A stretch of DNA of 64,000 nucleotides from Branchiostoma floridae. Its lineage: Eukaryota; Chordata; Leptocardii; Amphioxiformes; Branchiostomatidae. The notes under the pieces are model-generated. The model saw nothing but the letters and a program-made list of their open reading frames with translations, was not told where the DNA came from and searched no databases. Below are positions 34,667-46,600 of this stretch, piece by piece. Every line of letters begins with the position of its first letter. The stretch's first letter is position 1. The translations under genes and the position numbers were made by a program. The stretch covers positions 4,283,477 to 4,347,476 of the forward strand of contig NC_049997.1 in the NCBI RefSeq assembly GCF_000003815.2. The letters run 5' to 3'.

Positions 34667-36839
34667 CATTTGGCACAGATCGCTAAAGGTGAAATAAATC
34701 ATTTCAATTTGGTTAACTAGGCCAACATTAATTTGGCCCTGTGTCACAGGAAATCTTGCCCCCCCACTAGGGGCCAAACTAACGGGAGAAGGAAATCACT
34801 GCGACACAGAGTCTGATCAGTAATTGGCTTAGTATCTAGATATTGTCCCGACAGTTTTACACAGTAACGGTAAAACCTGAAAAGTATGTGACACTGATAT
34901 GATATTGTAAAATGTTTAATATCAGTGTGATACTTTAAGGGTGCCTTGCTACTATTTGGAACAGACAAAGCTAACAAGGCCGGACTCCTGACCAATTGAA
35001 TGCTCATGCTTACTCCGCCATATTCTAACCCGAAACACAGTCAGTTATCGGATGGAACCAAAACCACGAATAGACGAAAAATAATAATGAGCATAATTTT
35101 CTTTAATTTCTTGATACACGATTCTACGAAACTATCAGCTAACAGTCCAGCTTGGACCAGGTATAGAAAGTTGACCTTCGCAAAACTTGACCTTTAAGTT
35201 TATTCTTATCAGTCGTAGAGTGATGCATCTATTATCTTCAATTCCGCATTTTCCCCAAGCTCCAAGACGTCCAGTTAACCCAGTAAGTATCATTTCGCGA
35301 ATTTCCGGGCTGCCCCTACCACATTATCGCTTGATGGATGGAACACTTAACCGTTCTAAGTTGAGAGACCTATCAAGGCAATCTCATGCCAACAATCAGG
35401 GCAAATTTGCCTGAAGTTAAAACGAAGTTGATTTGGGTAGATTGCTTCGTCCTTTTGATAATCCAATCACATGGAGTGAGACTATCTGTCTCCATTGGAA
35501 ACTCAACTCACTTTATCCTGAAGGTAACAATTACCAACTGTCCTCAAGGAGGACCAAAAGTCAACATATCAATCAGCACTTGCGAAGGGGAAACAGGCTA
35601 TGGATAGGAATTGAACTATGGTATTTTTGGTAAGACCCATGCCTTGAGTATTTCTATTTACTTTGTCTTATTCACATTCCAGATGGTCTTTATACCCTTG
35701 TCACGTTATTCACGACCTTCGGGCGTATCGATTGAAGGTCGTCAATATTTAAGATCGACAGAGGGTTGCGCGTATTTTTCACCTGAAAAACGCCGAGTCC
35801 CTGTCACGTGCTTTGACACAGGAAGCTATATACGCGTGGCGTCAGCAATGGGTCAAAGGTTGTTGGAAGTAGATATCGCCCCCCCCGGCCGACGGCGAAA
35901 CCTTATACATGTTCACGAGTATATTCTATGTATTTTTCCTTATCCTTGTACGTATAGTACACGTTCGGATCTGTCTTGATGGACTAAAACATACTGCAAC
36001 AGCTTGCTTTTTGATCAGACTATTCAATATACTAATACAGACTAAAAATAAGAATTTTACAACAGAAATGAGTCAACAGTCTAGACACGTCAGAGACTGA
36101 AAATCTCAAATCGAAAAGTTAAGCCTTGGTAGTCTCTGCAAAGTTTATAAAACTTTTTAATTGAGGGTTCATGCAGCTAGATATTGGTGAAGTTAAGCTT
36201 CTAAGTTGATGTCTCCATCCTAAAGATCTCAGAATACATCAGCTCATTCCTTAGTGCACGAAGACGTCTTACTGCCCTACTTCAATCGGGTTGAAAAGTG
36301 ATTGACAGATGGCTGGATCGGCTAGAACGACGTGGTTCGTCAGCAGAGAGGCCTGGCCATGGGTTGATGGAGTGGGACATTCGGGGGCAACCTTAACATC
36401 AATCATCATTGTAAGATCTGGCGCTGGAGTCACTAATGGTGAACTGTGCTCACCTTTTCTACTCACAGGGGTTACGGGCGGAAACGTTGGTGCCAGCCAT
36501 TAGATCTCTCTCTCACTGTTGTTAGATGGATGTGTGGCTTTGTTCTCGGTTGGATGTTGCAGTATACATTCAGCAAAGACGGTTTTCATACTTAAATCTA
36601 TGAGTGGCTTTGACGATGTAGCAATACATCTTTCACACGAAAAAGTTCTGAAACTTAAGCTTGAATTAGATTAATTGTATATATCTGCTATTACTTTATT
36701 AATTCTACTTCTCGGGTAAAAGCTTAAGAGCTTTGGATTTGTCGGAGGAGGGATTTTTCAACCTTCTACATCAACGTGAAAACCTCCAAATACACTCTAC
36801 TATAGATACCATTTGACTAGCTCCAGACAGAAGCCAATA
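34667..36839. other. Non-coding stretch with several unassigned open frames
   Basis: Frames at 35386-35607, 35611-35979 and 36309-36503 (plus) are open, but none shows a domain, a clear splice pair or consistent continuation. 35710-35765 holds an inverted pair, ACGACCTTC / GAAGGTCGT. I call no gene. Confidence 0.4.
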
Positions 36840-36925
36840 CACAAACGTTTTGTGACCCAGGGCTACTAAAACGGTGATAGGCACCACCATGTACACCATT
36901 AGATGCGGAAAGGATTTTTACCCAT
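36840..36925 (+). mobile_element. SINE family B tail fragment
   Basis: Matches the tail of the SINE at 62528-62812: GGCTACTAAAACGGTGATAG, GCACCACCATGTACACCATT and AGATGCGGAAAGGATTTTTA correspond to GGCTACTGAAACGGAGATGG, GCGCCATCAGGC and GGGAAGGACTTTAA. Confidence 0.7.
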
Positions 36926-38009
36926 CTGAAAACTCTTCGAAATGCAGTTTTTGTAGTTGTTGTCGCCAGCAAGAAAATGATGATAATTTTCTGTTTGATG
37001 TCTCTTGGTTTGTGATCGGAAGGATGTTGAAAGAATATCAAAGGTACAACAACGCACGCAACCTCTGTTACAACTGTCGTAGAATAGCATTGCCATTGAC
37101 TTTGATTGATTTTAATATGTATGGTCTACTCAAAATATTTAAAATGAGCCTACCTACCTACTTTCTGCTTGAAATTCCATGCATAAACGAATAAGGCAAA
37201 ATTGACTTGATGTAATATTTCCATACTCTAGATTCACATGTATAACTGATGAAATAAAACAGTTAATGACGTATGCCTATCCAAACCACTCCTATACTTT
37301 ATATAACGAACTTCATCCGCAATAGCTTAACACTATTCAATCAAAAATTCCTTTCAGGACCTGGAGTCAATTTGTTCTATTTTTTACCTAGACCTGATTT
37401 TAATACATTACGAGTGTTCAGTAAATGACGTTGATTGCATTGATTGTAGTCCCATTGGAAATTGTTGCCGTTCTATTGCAGTAAGGTCACCCAGAAATAC
37501 GCCTCTGAGGAACTCTTTTGCTGTTTTTAATTTGCCCTTTTTGTCATTACATTTTACCGCATGCAGATGTTACATCATTAGTATCAATTATGCCTGTGCT
37601 AAAAACTGTCATAAATAAGAAATAGTTATGTAGAAAAATTACTTCTAAAACAGGTCAAACAGATCTGCGGGTGTTGTAAAGTGAAATTATTGATATAAAT
37701 ATTTAATTCCATCTAAGCTTTAAGACAAGTCCCCCTGTCAAAGGTTTTTTGCATTGTCAGCAGAAGCAGTTGTTCTAGTTAACGCGTGTTCCAGTTTCGA
37801 CAACACCATGTGATTAATCTTCGGAGGGATATCGAGTGGGGTAACTGAAGCACTCACAGGTCATATCATACGTTTCAGTTTCAACCAAATATCATATCAT
37901 ACCGACGTTTCTCATATTAGTATATTTATAGTGAAATAGAATCTGTCCTTAAAAATTCAAAGATCTCATAAATCTACATAAATTGCACTGTTTCATGATT
38001 CTTATGCAA
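36926..38009. other. Non-coding stretch, nothing recognised
   Basis: No exon or repeat recognised. Confidence 0.45.
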
Positions 38010-38155
38010 TGTTGATTTGACTAAATGGATGACATTCTTAGTGAACCAGAGTGCGAATACAGAAAAGTTTGGCTAAAAATTGCTTTTAATGTGAAATTTA
38101 GGTGCTCAGGTTAAACAGATAAGCATCTTCTTCTTTAATAACAAAGGTCAATAAC
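38010..38155 (+). repeat. Dispersed repeat, TGTTGATTTGAA family
   Basis: TGTTGATTTGACTAAATGGA, TGACATTCTTAGTGAACC, GTGCGAATACAGAAAAGTTT and GGCTAAAAATTGC align with the copy at 9784. Confidence 0.55.
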
Positions 38156-38577
38156 CACGCTGATTAATAAAAAGACAATAACGTTTTTTAAAAAATATGA
38201 ATTTTACCTCTGGAATAATTCTGTCCTGATATGCATTCGACCTTTCTTGTCTGACAACGTGAGGGAATCGGACGCAATGTGCTTATAATCTATTCCGGTC
38301 CCCTTCGCGCATTGTACATTAATTATAGCACGGGTGGAGAATTCTACATGGTGAGATACGCCTCCGCTTCATCTGTTTTTCATTAGAAAGGATTAGTTTC
38401 AGAACCGTGAGTGTGTGAAGGCGCTGCAGTGTGAGTGCGATATCTCTACAACCGCACCAATGCACCATTGCACTGTCTAATGTCCTAGATTCGCTCAGCA
38501 CTGAGGTACGGATAATCCATCAGTGTACCAAACTTTTACCTCCATAAAAATGAAAAAATGAAGGTTATTGTTATTGT

Positions 38578-38860
38578 TATTGGGTGGGTCGACTACTCAC
38601 TCTTTGCAGCCAGGGGCTGAATTGCGAGGAGCTTACGATAGGCGGGGCTAAATCGCAAGGGTCTGGAGCGAGCTGCCATTCGGCGCCACTCAGGTGACCT
38701 CAATACGACAGTAATTGCCCCAGGTGCGGCCAAGGTACTGTAGGTTTTGAACCACTCACACCGCACCATCGCACATGTGGCGGGTTCTTTTATGTGCCCG
38801 GGGTATGGCTCTCCCCAGACACGGGACCTCCATTTAACGTCCTATCCGAGGGACGAATAT
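38578..38860 (-). mobile_element. SINE family A, 3' portion on minus strand
   Basis: The reverse complement matches 590-868 closely: TCGGATAGGACGTTAAAT, GGAGAGCCATACCCC, GTGTGAGTGGTTCAAAACCT, ACCTGGGGCAATTACTGTCG and CTCTTTGCAGCC. The tRNA head is absent. Confidence 0.85.
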
Positions 38861-39828
38861 CATTGTTTTGTTATCTCTCTTGTGTGTTTGTTCTGTGTTT
38901 CTGCAAAGTTGTAGTCAGGTATAAACTAATAACCTATGATGCCACACGAATGTTGCGCTTGGGGGTGCACGTGTTGCTTCATTCAGTGGTATTCGCCACA
39001 GAAAGATTAAGACTGTTCGTTCGTTGACACTCAACACATTGGATTTCCATTTACGTTGGGATCGTAACATTTTATCTATAGCTATCTATCTCTTGAAATC
39101 ATGGAATTAACAATTTAGTTTACAAATCTGCGCAGCTAGGGTATGCTCTACCAACTAATGTAAAGGGCCTTTTTCAAAGTCAATAGTTTATTGATCACAG
39201 CACTATCAAGATTGTAATAGATGTTTTTCATGCTGTGTCTTGTATGCATTATTGCCCTTTGAAATATTTGTATTCCTGTGCTTCTATATGTCATTTTGCT
39301 TCTGAACCATAGAATATTAGTAAGTCTTGTTTGTTTTCAGACTGCAACTTCGCTCCACATTTAGCATCGTGAATCTTGAAAAATCTCAAACCTTAACAAA
39401 CCAACAACCCCTCGGGCCCCATACAATGGTTTTTATGTTTGAAATCTACAATCTTTTATATAGCTTTACGAGGTAGTAATAGCTCCCTTAAGTGCGTTAT
39501 GTTGATAGCTATGTAGAATCGGGTGCTAGTATGGCATACATATCGGTAACCAGAAATTACCCCCATTTATTCCAATAATGTCTAGAGGAGTTTAACTTAC
39601 GGTCCCATCTAATATACTGAAATTTGAATATATAGAACTTCCTGCAAGAAAATATGCAAAATTCTTGCCATGGCAAAGGGTTTGGGAACAAATTACCTCC
39701 TTTGGTTGTTATCCACTGTGTATAGGGCACGGTATTGGAGGCAAAGTCCGACCCTCTGTTTCCATCGTATTCCGACCGGATTCAGTACCCATTTATTTCA
39801 TCTGGGTGTAGTGATAAAGGGCATTAAA
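38861..39828. other. Non-coding stretch, nothing recognised
   Basis: No supported exon or repeat. Confidence 0.45.
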
Positions 39829-40071
39829 GCTAAGGGCATAACTAGCCGTACGTGTTTATATGTGCTGTCTATACATATATGGGCAATATTTTGGGATCCG
39901 TAAATGGTAGACACGTGCAGACAAAACTTCGTGTCGCCGCCTTGACGTACTTTCTCCCTGCTCTTGCCAGTCGTTGCCCACATTTTCAGAAATACGCAAC
40001 GGACGAGGCCTCCAAAAAAAAAAAAAACGTACGGACAAGTTGCACGTACGGCGGGTTGTGTCCTTTGCTTA
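39829..40071. mobile_element. MITE-like TIR element, GCTAAGGGCAC family, copy 2
   Basis: It starts GCTAAGGGCAT. Near the right end are GTACGGACAAGTTGCACGTA and CGGCGGGTTGTGTCC. The interior ACGTGCTGT-like and TTTTGGGATCCGTAAATGGTA blocks match 2983-3337 and 55811-55935. The 148-residue minus-strand frame 39798-40244 crosses it and is not a gene. Confidence 0.7.
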
Positions 40072-40619
40072 AATAGTGCCTTGCCCTTTCCCAAGGATAG
40101 AACATCGGTAGTCAAGGACTTCGAAGCAATGGTCGACCTCTGGGTTCTGGACAAAACACACAGCCGTAACGTCAACATGATGCCAACATAGAAAAAAAAG
40201 ACGATATGTCTATATTTCAAGCATTGAGCCCACGTTATAAACAACCGCCAGAATGACCATATTCACCTTTTGACTGCTATAAAAACCTAATTGAAATGCC
40301 GGTTTCATTACTCCGACCATATATCCCCAGAGATATAGGAAGACGATTATGTAAACTATGTTAGCCATGCTCCCCATTGGACTCATCACGCATTTAGATT
40401 TTAACATAATTTTGATACTATTTGTCATTATTTTTCAGGTAACTCCCGAGTGGTGAGTGTTGCTGGAATAATTTGCAGCATACGGACACCCATGTGAACA
40501 GCAGTCGCACTGCTGCAGATAGTGACATCACGACCGAGCACACTGCACTGGCAGTATGTGAAAAAATCATCCACAGATCTTTTGACCGCCCTTCTTAAGA
40601 ACAATTGACACACACAAGT
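40072..40619 (+). promoter_or_regulatory. Upstream region of the receptor gene
   Basis: Presumed promoter and 5' untranslated region. An in-frame TAA at 40596-40598 closes the reading frame 24 bases before the chosen ATG, so the protein cannot start further upstream in this exon. No confident TATA box or initiator was found. Confidence 0.35.
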
Positions 40620-40692
40620 ATGGATCCCTGGATCTTCACTGTACTTGCAGTTCTACTTGTGACCACTGTCCATTGTCTGAATGAGACAGAAG
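40620..40692 (+). CDS. Receptor exon 1: signal peptide
   Basis: Encodes residues 1-24 and the first base of codon 25. The hydrophobic core FTVLAVLLVTTV ends in HC, a plausible signal-peptidase site, followed by the sequon NET. The ATG has A at -3 and G at +4. The donor is G|GTAAGT. Its assignment to this gene rests on phase 1 matching exon 2 and on the missing signal peptide elsewhere. Confidence 0.75.
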
Positions 40693-43600
40693 GTAAGTTA
40701 AGTTTGTATCTTTAAATTTTACCATATAAATATAAGTGAAGATATTGTTTTCGTTGTGGTATAATACGTTGAGTTAAATTTTATAACTCAATTAATATTC
40801 TTGATAACGCTGAAAAATTAATGTTGAAATGATGGTGATATTTAGCTGATATATTACGTCGTAGGCGAATGTACCTGCCATACAATGCAGATATGAAAAT
40901 ATTTGAATAGTTATAGCTTGCATTTGTTATCCATTCCAACAATGCTCTCCAGGAGATTTTTTGGAACACAGCTGTACCGGAAATCGTTACCGAATAGAGG
41001 TCTATCGAAAATGAAAAAATAAGGAAAAGGAACGAAAAGGAACGCATACATCGTTACCGTCTTTATCGTAGGCCGTCGTGCAATATCAACGTGGTAAAAT
41101 TTTTAAATTGCAGGCAGCGACAGTACCAATCCGAAGAAGACTCTAACGTAGCCTATCTGGATATTAGGACCACAGCCTAATTTCTACGACAAAAGCACAA
41201 ACGTCCACCTCATATCGTACGGCGACCGCACGAACAGACCCTTACTATCCTTGAGTGTAGATTTCCAAGATCCCAATTGCATAGATATTTTCGTTTATGG
41301 GTCAAGATCCTTATGACCGTAAAAGGTTTATGGACCTTACTTGAAATAGCAACCGTAGCAACCTGTATAGGCAAGTGAATGGTAGTAGGGGTTTAGCTTT
41401 GACTAGTTTGCGTTGCGCCTTTCTCGGTTTCCTAAGATTGACCTTTAAATTTTACTGCAAATGGTGTACGTCACGCAAAAAACGGGAAGTATTTGCAAAA
41501 TCTGATATACTAAAACTTTCCAGAGAAACGCTTATTTCGCCATGATGACACATCATTTAAATAGATATATAAGATAACTTTACTTGCAACGTAAATTAGT
41601 ATTACAGACAAGTGAACTATTTGAAAAATCTGGTCCTGAAACTTAAATATGAAATGCTTTGATTTACTATATATATATAATTATACTTTTGCAGAAAACA
41701 AAACAGATATTATTATAAATTTAGATCAGATTCTACGACAACGCTTTTCAATTACAATAAACGGTATCAAAAATAGATGAATACGTTTAAGATTTTGTAA
41801 GGGCTACTGAAAGGCATATATATCATTGTTTCTCATTGTCTGCTCGGTGTCAATTGCATTCGGGAGATTATAATCAACAGCAATTTGGTAATGGCTTAGA
41901 TTTAAATCCGTGGCAATCCATTTACGCAGTTTTAAATAATCTAAGTGTTTTAGATTATACCGATGATCTTTACATGACATTCCTGTTTTCGTTGTCAAGA
42001 CAAAAAATCGTTTTAGCTGAACTTTCTAAAGAATACCATAGAAGTGCCATCAATGTCGCCATATGCTTTTAATGATGATCTTTCACCCTGGAGGTTTGTA
42101 TGTATATTGATGATTCTTTTCATGGAATCTAGGCTGGAACATGTCTGAAAATTACAAAAATTTGAATTGAAGCACTGTAAATTAAAATCTAGAGCTAGCA
42201 AGGAAGACGTATTTGATATTTCTCACCATTGGACAGCCAGGTTACTAATGAATGATTACTTTCCTTAAATCATTTTCTGAACGAATCTACGACCAGTTTA
42301 CGGGGGCGGGTACAGATGGATGATTATCTTCCTGGAATCGGGGTTAAAAATTTATAAATATTTCTAAAAAAAGTCAACATTTAGATATCAACTGCTATCA
42401 GGAGCGGTGATTGGATTTTGTTACCAGAATTGAAGACAATTGGTGAGGAGGTTAAAGATCGATGGTTCATTCCCTGGAATCTAGGTTGAAACATCCTGCA
42501 AATTCCTGGAATCATAAATGACATCTCTAGTGCTATCAAGGTCAATGGTTTGGTTATCACCGGGGGGGCGAAGGGGTGACAGATGGATGAATTTTTCCGT
42601 AGAATATCAAATGAAGCAGGCCTAAAGATTGTATGTCGTGCTGAAACATTTTAAATCATATAGAGCTATTAACACTGACAGGACTTACTTCTTGGAAGAA
42701 AATATTTCTTTGAGGAAGCAAATCAAGATAAACAAGAAAAAGCATGTTTGGCAGTGTAAGAGAACGAATCTCAAATCGTCTTAAAAACTTAACAAGCAAA
42801 ATTTTGCTTGCCCCGTGGACAAACATATTTTTCTAAGATTTCTTAGGGACAGAATTATTTTCTTCCTGGAGGATAAATTTTCTGTGAGGAAGCAAAACAA
42901 GATAAACAAGGAAAGGCATTTTTGGCAGTGAAGGTCGACGCATTGTTGATTTCTGACAGAATCTACCACCGGGGGCCAGGGAACTACAGATTAATGATCC
43001 TCTTCCCAGAATTTGGGTCACCTGCCATGTTTATGACCGAAATATTCAGCAACCCTCCTATGTAATTATTACGACCCTAGCATTAAATCAGCCAAGATAT
43101 ACGGCAATTTAATGTCCTGGAACGTCGAATAGTCGTTGTACCTTTTACAGGTTAATCGCTAGATTTCACCACACTATTATGACTAGGCTATTAACCCATT
43201 ACAGATACCCCTTTGAAAACTAATAAATCACTGTATATTACAACGGAAGTCAAAATATACCTTGCTACAATCATGAGTTCGTGATACTGCTGTACGCCCT
43301 AGTTTTATACTTTTATTATTTATCAATGTGGTAGGGGCTTGTTGTGGCTATAGTTATGAGTTACTACTAGAGGTTCTGTTGCTCAAATCCCTAGTAATAA
43401 TTTGCAATGATTTGACGTTAAGGGATGCATCCTACGACTTTACTGCCTCACACAACTCAATAAAGCGAGTGTCTAGCTCCCGTAAAGTACGTCCTCTTGC
43501 ATTGGATATAACGTTAAAGCTCCCGCGTTTGTTAAAAAAGAACGACACCTCGAGCACATCAAGACTTATCTTAATTACACTTATCAAGAAGAGATACGGA

Positions 43601-46600
43601 ACCAACCCTTTGTAAGTGTATAAAAGCTTAATCTATCATTGTATCTGTTGAAGAAAAGTTGTGTGGTATACACAAAAACAATTTGCTACGCGAAACAAAT
43701 AAAACATAAAAAGTCGCAAACAGTCAGCAATCTTTGAAGCACCAAAAGAATCGACAAAAAATTGCAACATCAAAACAGCCTATAGAATTAAATGTCGCAG
43801 ACGCTCGGTACTACCACCGATAGTTCAGCAATAATAAAATCTTTATTGCAAAACGTACTCTATTTTTCTATCATCTTTTAATCTGGCCCGAAAAGGGAAA
43901 AGACATTACATTCAACACGGAGTCATTCCAGCTTCTAAAAATCGATATTTGCGAAGTGCTTGGGGCTATGCGAAAAACCAAACTTATATGTATATTTCAT
44001 GGATGTAGACAGCCAGTGGGCCTATAGGCATAGTTTATGACATGCGCTTCTGTAAGGTAAGATTGGAATAGCAAAGCAAAGTTTACCATGGCCATAGATA
44101 AGGGCCACATTGACTTGATTATATGAATGGCATCCGCGCTCACATTTTATTTTTTCTCAGTTTAATAAGAAATATGAATACTTTGAGTTGTGAATCTCAA
44201 AAACATTTCTTTGCCATAACTTTGTGATATTGAATGGCGGATAATATTAAATCTTCCCAGGTTTAGAGATTCTAGAAGAATTTAGTCGATCTACAGGGAC
44301 ATCGCTATGTGTATACAGTATATACACGTTTCAAATTTAACGGAAGAGCTAGTGCTTAAAACAAAATCGTAAAACTTGAAAATTCACGACGAGGGGCATA
44401 CACAGTTGGATTGCCTGCAACCCTGAAAGCTCGTATAAACTAACGAATGCTTCTAACGAAGTTGCAGATTGTACGAGTAAACCTGATCACAAAATCTCTG
44501 AGAGTATTATTGGCTATGATTAATGTACACCAGCAAGCGCATTATTCCTGGAAGTGACCGTCTGTCACCTTTCTCCAGGAAATTATGACTAACTCACATT
44601 GTACTGTAGCATAGGTGTCGCTGCTTGCAGATGCGGTCCCAAACGTTAGTTAGGCACCCTTTCCACTTAACGGTGATCGCGCCGCTCTCTCTGCGACCTG
44701 AATGGGATATGTGTATCCTTCGCTTTGACACTGAGTATATCATACAAAATATAAAAGCGTGACCGAGAAGACAACAAAACACACAAAGTGTAAAAAGATT
44801 CGTTTCTTTTCTACATAATTCGTTGAGTGGTGTGTCAAATTTAAGGTCACAGAGAGAGCACGGCGAGAACGCCGTCCTAGTGGGAAGGGGGTATAACAGC
44901 CAAATATCTACACTTTTATTATGGATTCTGTCCCACACGTCACGTGACTAAGTATAAATCCATATCATCAAGGTACATACCTGAAGTGGATTCACTGACT
45001 TACGAGCGTGATGAAACTACTCACGGCGGAATGGTTAAGAATTCATGACTAGTAATCTATCAGTGGAGAACGAATCAGGGCATCGTAAAGTTAAACCTGC
45101 CCATACCGGCACGTTCCTTATATAAACGGAGTACTCGTAGGATACGAATAAGGTCGGTGACTTGACGATGGGTACTAAATGTTGAAGTGATTCTCGTCAT
45201 TGCCTATTCCTGCCAAATGACATTAATCAAAATATCTATATAAGCTTTTAAAGTAGCATTCTTTATTATAATGGTGAATTACATAGTATAATGCTTAATG
45301 TCACAGAATGAAATACTCTTATGTTTGTTTTTGCTATTGTTAATGGTGAATTAGTACCTTGAGTTCCAGGATTTTTAATCTTCATCAAAAATAATGTTAA
45401 ACTTTAAAAGTGACATAAATTATTATGCCACAATTTCTCCAGTAACTGATACATCACAGAGACACAAAACACATGAAAATGTTTTTAACGGCCCTCTGCC
45501 AGCTCTTCGTTTATTTGTAGCAATTATATCAAAATTATTTGACGGAAATATCTGAAAATTCTATCAACAATTTCTTAAGTTCTACTGATTACAAATAAAA
45601 AAGAAAAATAACTTAACACTAGCCAATTCGGTTGACCACTAAAATCATAACCTTCTTGGTGAAGGTAAAATCATTCGGCCTGCCTATTCACTAACGTTAG
45701 GTAATCTTTATCCGTGGGTTGACCTTTATCCGTTGTCTTTAAAAACAGCACATTTAGGAGTATTAAGTCTGCGGACTGTGGTTTTTAATTTGCAATATTT
45801 TCAAAATGTTCCGATTTGAAACCACTGTCCGTTGACTTCATATCCATGAATACGTTTTTTTTACAAACAACGAATATAAGTTACCCTCGCATAAAGGTGA
45901 ACCAGCGTTACACTGCAACCGGAAGTAATATAACCGCTGCGGCGTGTAAGAGATATGGTAAAAGATACCTAGCTAAAGATACTCTTACTGACGGAATTCG
46001 AAGAGTTAACGATATGCCATACTTATCAGCTACAGAGCTACAGTTTTGACATGTCCTGTGATTTTCAGTACAAGACGAGATCAAGGGCTACAGGAGTAAT
46101 CTTACAACACCATTCATCATACAAGACGTGAGATAGATTACATGTCCCTCAGAGTAGGTCTTACAAAGCATCTTGAGGGACTACTTTAGCTGTGATTGAA
46201 TTTGCTCTAGGCCTATCAAACCGGGGTGCTGCCCTGTGGTGTAATTAAAGAACGAAAGTGGTAGATAGTGCGTAAAAGTGCAGCCAACGGTCCGATAAGA
46301 GCATTGACGTTTTAGAGTTGACGGAGGGGGAGGGGGGCAAGATTCTCAAGGTCAGAAATTGAATTGAAGACATCAATGTAGGAAGTTATCAACATTACAG
46401 ATATAGTGCGAAGAAATTCTTGACCAAAATTGTGCTTTACCAATATTTTTTACCACTCATATCTATCAAATTAGAAATCTTCTTGGAAGAAGATGCGTCT
46501 GGATCTGGTTCGGGAGTTGAGCCCAGGAGCCCAGACATCGGCAGCGAGCTCCGACACTTTCTAGTCGGGAACTACGACAGCAGTGTCCGGTCGGTCCGCA

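Noticed and set aside
35611-35979. 122-residue plus-strand frame
   Set aside because: Lacks a recognisable domain, begins in AT-rich sequence and contains an inverted DNA repeat. Could not be joined to other exons.
39798-40244. 148-residue minus-strand frame
   Set aside because: It crosses a TIR element including a poly(A) tract. No domain.
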